A stretch of DNA of 64,000 nucleotides, from assembly GCF_014696625.1 (NCBI RefSeq), contig NZ_JACJQL010000026.1, forward strand, positions 31,697 to 95,696. Direction: 5' to 3'. A program made the translations under genes and the position numbers. A model generated the notes under the pieces. That model was not told the origin of the DNA and ran no database searches. It saw only the letters and a list, made by a program, of their open reading frames with translations. Positions 60,089-64,000 of this stretch are shown in pieces. Position 1 is the first letter of the stretch; each line of letters starts with the position of its first letter. The stretch comes from Nostoc parmelioides FACHB-3921 (GTDB lineage: Bacteria; Cyanobacteriota; Cyanobacteriia; Cyanobacteriales; Nostocaceae).

Positions 60089-61516
60089 TTAGTTGCTTGA
60101 GAGTTCTTCGTGAGATAAATTGAGGTCTTGACTTTGGCTTGTGGATAAAGGTGTCCAATAGCTAGCAATGAGAGCAACCATTAACCACCAGAGAGTATTA
60201 ACTTCCGGACGAAACCAGATAGTATCTACCGTACCGTGAGCCAGCATTCCCAGCAACGTGGCTAAGGCACCAATTAACCAAAATCCTTGTACATTGGCAG
60301 ATTGACGCAGTCGGCGCAGTTGAACGAATGCTGTATTAATGGTGACAATAATTAACCATAAAAAGCAAGCCAGACCAACAAAACCCATTTCCACAGCCAC
60401 CTCTAGGAAGATGGAATAGGCACTCAAAGCACTATAACGAGGTCTTTGGTAAAGAGGGTAGACTTTATTAAAAGAATTATGACCAGGGCCAATACCGATA
60501 ATTGGGCGATCGCGGATCATCTCAAAAACAGCATCCCACACATTGCGCCGGAAATTATTGCTGCTATCTTGGCGATCGGCAAAAATACTGAGAACTCGAA
60601 ACCGGACTGGCTCGACAAATAACACCGCAATCAACAATAACCCTATCAAACTGCCCAAAAGTATAGGTAACGACCAGGTTCGCCAAAAAGGCGGCATTTG
60701 CACACCCCACCAATCAACTAGTAATGCCGTCGCCATTAAGACTGCTACCAAAAGACCAATCCAGCCGCCACGACTATAAGTAAAAATTAAGCAAGCAGTA
60801 TTTACACACAGCATTGTGACAGCTAAAGATTTTCTTGCCCAGCCCTGCCAGACAAAAACTGCCATCAGGCTAAAAATCACCGCAGGTACTAAATAACCAG
60901 CCAACAAATTGGGATTGCCTAAATAACTGTAAACTCTTGTAGTTTTAGACAAGGTGGACTCTGGATCAACCCAAGTCGCCAGTGGGGGCGCACCAAAACG
61001 CCATTGTCGCATTCCATATATACTGACAACCAGTGATGCAGATAGGTAAAGGGTAATAATCCAAGACCTCAGACGCGGCGCTCTCAGCACCCTGGCACAA
61101 AGAGCAAATAGTAGCAAATACAAAGTCAAGGTTAACAAGTCAGTTAATGCTGCCTTCTTGACTGGTGATAAGGCTGTTGCTACACCAGCAATTCCCCAAT
61201 AGAGCAACACCAACAGATGTATTGGAGTGACGAGGGAGTTATTGCTGGATGAAGGATCATCAGATAAAGTCAACAACAACCAAAAACCTACGCAAGCAAT
61301 CAATAGCACACCAATGAGAGTGCTAGAGACAAAAGGAGCCAAAACATATATCAAGCTGAGTAACGCAGCCGCAATAATGTCTCCCCACTGAAGTAAGAAA
61401 CTAGTTTGCCGCCAAGAAGATAACAGTCCCACCAGGAACCGATGTAAGTAACTTGTAGCTAGAAACTGTTTTAGAGGTAAAGAAGATAAAGTAAATCGTT
61501 GCCAGACTAAATTCAT
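60089..61516 (-). CDS. ictB: IctB-type polytopic membrane protein
   Basis: A 475-residue protein with ~11 membrane helices, of the O-antigen ligase (Wzy) superfamily. The periplasmic loop VWDAVFEMIRDRPIIGIGPGHNSFNKVYPLYQ holds the conserved Arg/His/Gly pattern, here split: RDRPIIGIGPGHNSF. Cyanobacterial IctB was named as an inorganic-carbon transport component, but its sequence is that of an O-antigen ligase-type protein, so true activity is debated. ATG 61516. No neighbouring carbon-uptake genes. Confidence 0.85.
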   Translation of the reverse strand: MNLVWQRFTLSSLPLKQFLATSYLHRFLVGLLSSWRQTSFLLQWGDIIAAALLSLIYVLAPFVSSTLIGVLLIACVGFWLLLTLSDDPSSSNNSLVTPIHLLVLLYWGIAGVATALSPVKKAALTDLLTLTLYLLLFALCARVLRAPRLRSWIITLYLSASLVVSIYGMRQWRFGAPPLATWVDPESTLSKTTRVYSYLGNPNLLAGYLVPAVIFSLMAVFVWQGWARKSLAVTMLCVNTACLIFTYSRGGWIGLLVAVLMATALLVDWWGVQMPPFWRTWSLPILLGSLIGLLLIAVLFVEPVRFRVLSIFADRQDSSNNFRRNVWDAVFEMIRDRPIIGIGPGHNSFNKVYPLYQRPRYSALSAYSIFLEVAVEMGFVGLACFLWLIIVTINTAFVQLRRLRQSANVQGFWLIGALATLLGMLAHGTVDTIWFRPEVNTLWWLMVALIASYWTPLSTSQSQDLNLSHEELSSN

Positions 61517-61683
61517 AAAACAAGCTGCGCTTGATTAGCCAGATCCTACTGAACTTGGACTTAATCATAATGCGGCTCATTATAAAAAGGTAATAACTCA
61601 AATTGCAAATTATTAATTCCTATCCATGCTGATCGAAGTTCAGCATTGGGTCAACAAAATGCAGTAGGAAATAGAAACCTTAA

Positions 61684-63240
61684 TCAAATGTCACTAACTT
61701 CTGGAGTTTTTGCTACCTGTAACGGTAAATTCACTAAATAACGATGTCCTGATTCCCGTGAGCCTTGAATAGAAATTTGTCCACCATGCAATTCAGCTAA
61801 CTGACAACTCAACAATAAACCCAAGCTTTCGCGGGACAAATTACTTTTACTTTTACTGGAATCACCATCAGGATTGACAGTCAAAAGATCAGAATAAGAA
61901 TCAGCTAAGGATCGTAACTTTTCCAGTGTCATAGGTAAAGTTCTGGTTTCTTCCTTCGGTTCGGGAGGTACGCTGTACATAGCAGCATCACCAGCCAAAT
62001 CCATAGCAGACAATGAATTGAGGCGGAAATATGGGTCAACATCAGTAATCCCATCTCCTAGCCAAGGGTGCGAAACCCAAACAGTAATATTCAGCGCATT
62101 TTCTTTATACGAGACATGAATACGTACAATACTGCCAGTAGCAGAAAACTGAATCACACTGAAAATTAGGTGATACAGCATTTGCCGAACTTTGTCTTTG
62201 TCTAGAGGCCAAATACGGCTACGTCCTGGTTCTATGGACAAGCGAATGTCTTGTTCACGACGATTAGCTGCTTCCTCTAAAGTATTAATAGCTTGTTGAC
62301 ACAGCATTTCAATATCTACAGGAGCGAGATTCAATACACTAGCCTTTTCATCTATTGCTCCTAGCTCGGTAATTTCATTCACTAAAGAAAGTAAATACCG
62401 ACCACTGTGTTGAATTATATCCAGATATTCACGCTGCTTTGTTGTCAAAGGCCCATAAATCTCACGTCCCAACACACTTGCCATCCCTAATACTGATGTC
62501 AACGGTGTACGTAATTCTTGGGTAAGTTGTGCCAAAAGTTCTATTTTGACTTGCTTGGTTGAATGTGAGTCTTTTTCTACTTCTACATGAGGCAGAGTCA
62601 GCTTAGGCTCATCAGGCTCATCATGAGGTATGAACGTGGGCGAACTCCTAAAACTACTTTGCTCGGATTTTACCTGCATTAGTAGGCGATTGCGCTCAAA
62701 TTCACTCATGCTCCAACGAGCAATAATTTGGAGAAATTCAACATCCCTATGTGTAAAATTGCGCGGAACTAAATCCATTACGGCTAATGCACCAAGGCAA
62801 TTTCCCGTGGCATCAATTAAGGGTGCGCCCAGATAAGCACGAATACCATAATCTTGGATCAGCTTACCAGTTGCCAGTGCAGTATCCGTGACTTGTAATG
62901 TATCGTTAATGACAAGTATTTGATGACTATCTACTACTTGTGTGCAGAACGACTCCTGGCGTAACAACTGACGGCTCTGAGCCAGATGATTCATCAGTCC
63001 TAACCTAGATAAGCCTACCGCCGATTTGAACCAATGACGCTCTTGATCTATAAAACCCAAAATAGAAATTGGTGCTTCCAAAAAATGAGCCGCAGTTTGA
63101 GTTGCTTCCTCAAAAACCGGTATTGTTTCTGGTTGTCGCAAACCTAATTCTGACAATGCTTTGAGGCGTTGTTGTTCTCTTATATCCTGAGAAAACCAAC
63201 CGTCCTTGAGGGCAAATAATTTGTTTTCCGGCTCCACCAT
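61684..63240 (-). CDS. GAF-domain probable pseudo-histidine kinase
   Basis: A ~518-residue protein. A GAF domain spans ~27-182 (PISILGFIDQERHWFKSAVG and SHQILVINDTLQVTDTAL); an acidic linker follows. The HisKA-like region reads LLAQLTQELRTPLTSVLGM: the phosphoacceptor His of SHELRTPL is Gln (about residue 241; codon CAA on the minus strand near 62517). The ATPase part also lacks the N-box Asn (VRQMLYHLIFSVIQFSAT) and intact G-boxes. It is therefore likely to be catalytically dead but may bind partners. I chose ATG 63240; a GTG at 63249 is an alternative. Confidence 0.8.
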   Translation of the reverse strand: MVEPENKLFALKDGWFSQDIREQQRLKALSELGLRQPETIPVFEEATQTAAHFLEAPISILGFIDQERHWFKSAVGLSRLGLMNHLAQSRQLLRQESFCTQVVDSHQILVINDTLQVTDTALATGKLIQDYGIRAYLGAPLIDATGNCLGALAVMDLVPRNFTHRDVEFLQIIARWSMSEFERNRLLMQVKSEQSSFRSSPTFIPHDEPDEPKLTLPHVEVEKDSHSTKQVKIELLAQLTQELRTPLTSVLGMASVLGREIYGPLTTKQREYLDIIQHSGRYLLSLVNEITELGAIDEKASVLNLAPVDIEMLCQQAINTLEEAANRREQDIRLSIEPGRSRIWPLDKDKVRQMLYHLIFSVIQFSATGSIVRIHVSYKENALNITVWVSHPWLGDGITDVDPYFRLNSLSAMDLAGDAAMYSVPPEPKEETRTLPMTLEKLRSLADSYSDLLTVNPDGDSSKSKSNLSRESLGLLLSCQLAELHGGQISIQGSRESGHRYLVNLPLQVAKTPEVSDI

Positions 63241-63895
63241 TGCCACCACTACCTTAATAAATTTTCGATAATGTAATTTATATAACCACTTCAGCTGGGT
63301 TATGATTTCCTATCCTTAAGCATTCCCCAATTTGACTGCTGATAAACAAGCTGGGAATAAAATTTTTCTTCCCCTGATGAAAATCAGGTCAATGGTTGTG
63401 TATTATGTCCTATTAGTAAATATTAGGCGACAGTAGAATACCCTAAATATTTTTGGTGTTTTAAATCTGGGTTAGCGTTAGTTTATGATCCAAAAAGGGT
63501 ATTATAGGAACTTAATAATTCAGTATTAAAAATATATTGATTTGACCATTTAGATATATTGTTATCAATAAATGTCTTATTAATTAAGACAGCCTGATAG
63601 CTTTTATAGTTTATCTGCTATGCAGATTTGATACCGGAGAATATTTTCAACAAAATTGCTATATTCTTATCCGTTTTTATTGAACATCATTAATTAGCTA
63701 ATTAACCAATTTTGTTATTTATTGTTTACATAAAATTACCATTTACTTAATTTTCTTTATAATTCTTGACACATAAAGTAAAAATCTCAATTTTTTCGAA
63801 TTTGAGTGAGGTTTAAAAAATAGATTTGATTGTAGTTATGGAAGGCGATCGCTCTATTTATCCTCTGTATTTTTCCTGTCACTAATTTATTTATA
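63241..63895. other. AT-rich intergenic region
   Basis: About 650 bases, AT-rich with one HIP1 octamer near 63845; no gene recognised. It ends at the start of a possible insertion element. Confidence 0.5.
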
Positions 63896-64000
63896 GGACT
63901 TACGCATTGACAAAATGGCAAAAGAGTGGATTGATAAAAAGTATCATCTACTCACTAGGTATCGAACAATCAGAGAAATCAGCAAACCCTCGACAGCACA
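63896..64000 (+). mobile_element. Left end of a possible insertion element (partial)
   Basis: GGACTTACGCA (63896-63906) is identical to the inverted right end of MITE-like element 1. Nine bases later an ATG (63915) opens a frame to the window end. The combination suggests an IS with its transposase beginning here; the rest is outside the window, so the call is tentative. Confidence 0.4.
63915..64000 (+). CDS. Partial ORF, possible transposase N-terminus
   Basis: Twenty-eight codons from ATG 63915 are open to the edge, beginning MAKEWIDKKYHLLTRYR with many basic and aromatic residues. The family is not recognised. Placement 9 bases inside a terminal-repeat-like sequence supports a transposase or IS-borne gene. 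Confidence 0.35.
   Translation, partial: MAKEWIDKKYHLLTRYRTIREISKPSTA

Overview
The window looks like chromosomal DNA of a filamentous, probably heterocyst-forming cyanobacterium of the Nostoc/Anabaena/Trichormus group. The evidence is the very frequent HIP1 octamer GCGATCGC, many tandem heptamer repeats (STRR type) between genes, and typical gene content: NDH-1 subunit NdhD, IctB, Gap2, acyl-lipid desaturase DesC, Ycf29-type regulator, a cyanobacteriochrome-like GAF domain, 806-residue sucrose synthase, and atpB-atpE separate from the other ATP synthase genes. The placement is inference; no search was run. No rRNA, tRNA, CRISPR array or prophage was recognised.

Layout. 1-5.7 kb: a truncated Hanks-kinase/AAA signalling protein, a Nudix hydrolase, an unusual TetR regulator with a recombinase-fold C-terminus, divergent from desC, and a small hypothetical gene. 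6-14.6 kb: LysR regulator, susA, two secreted proteins, an SDR/CIA30 protein resembling plant HCF173, a HugZ-like protein and an alpha/beta hydrolase. 14.7-20 kb: a 1496-residue hybrid histidine kinase with a cyanobacteriochrome-like GAF and six PAS domains, then a NADAR protein. 20-25 kb: a cluster DUF2243, DUF4129, DUF4350, MoxR, DUF58. 25-30 kb: TonB-like protein, degenerate metallo-beta-lactamase-fold protein, atpB-atpE, and a Nif11-like small protein. 30.7-34.4 kb: spermidine/putrescine ABC genes potA, potD, potB (no potC), with an S23-type four-helix-bundle gene inserted. 35-48 kb: PBP2, ExbB/ExbD, ndhD, lipid acyltransferase, proS, a GerMN protein, an ArsR repressor, accB and efp. 48.6-64 kb: thylakoid-type cyclophilin, thiL, gap2, nadD, murC-murB, ebfC, a low-molecular-weight phosphatase, Ycf29-like regulator, smpB, ictB, a probable pseudo-histidine kinase, and at the right edge the start of a possible insertion element.

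Most genes are core metabolism or cell-envelope functions in short transcription units separated by repeat-rich spacers. The points most worth following are: the TetR/tyrosine-recombinase-fold fusion with two matched palindromic sites next to desC; the cyanobacteriochrome-type hybrid kinase; the kinase lacking its phosphoacceptor His (63.2 kb); a small inverted-repeat element family whose 11-base end recurs exactly at the edge of a putative insertion element; and heptamer repeats or palindromes that touch gene signals (start codon of thiL, spacer of atpB-atpE, spacers of the pot genes).
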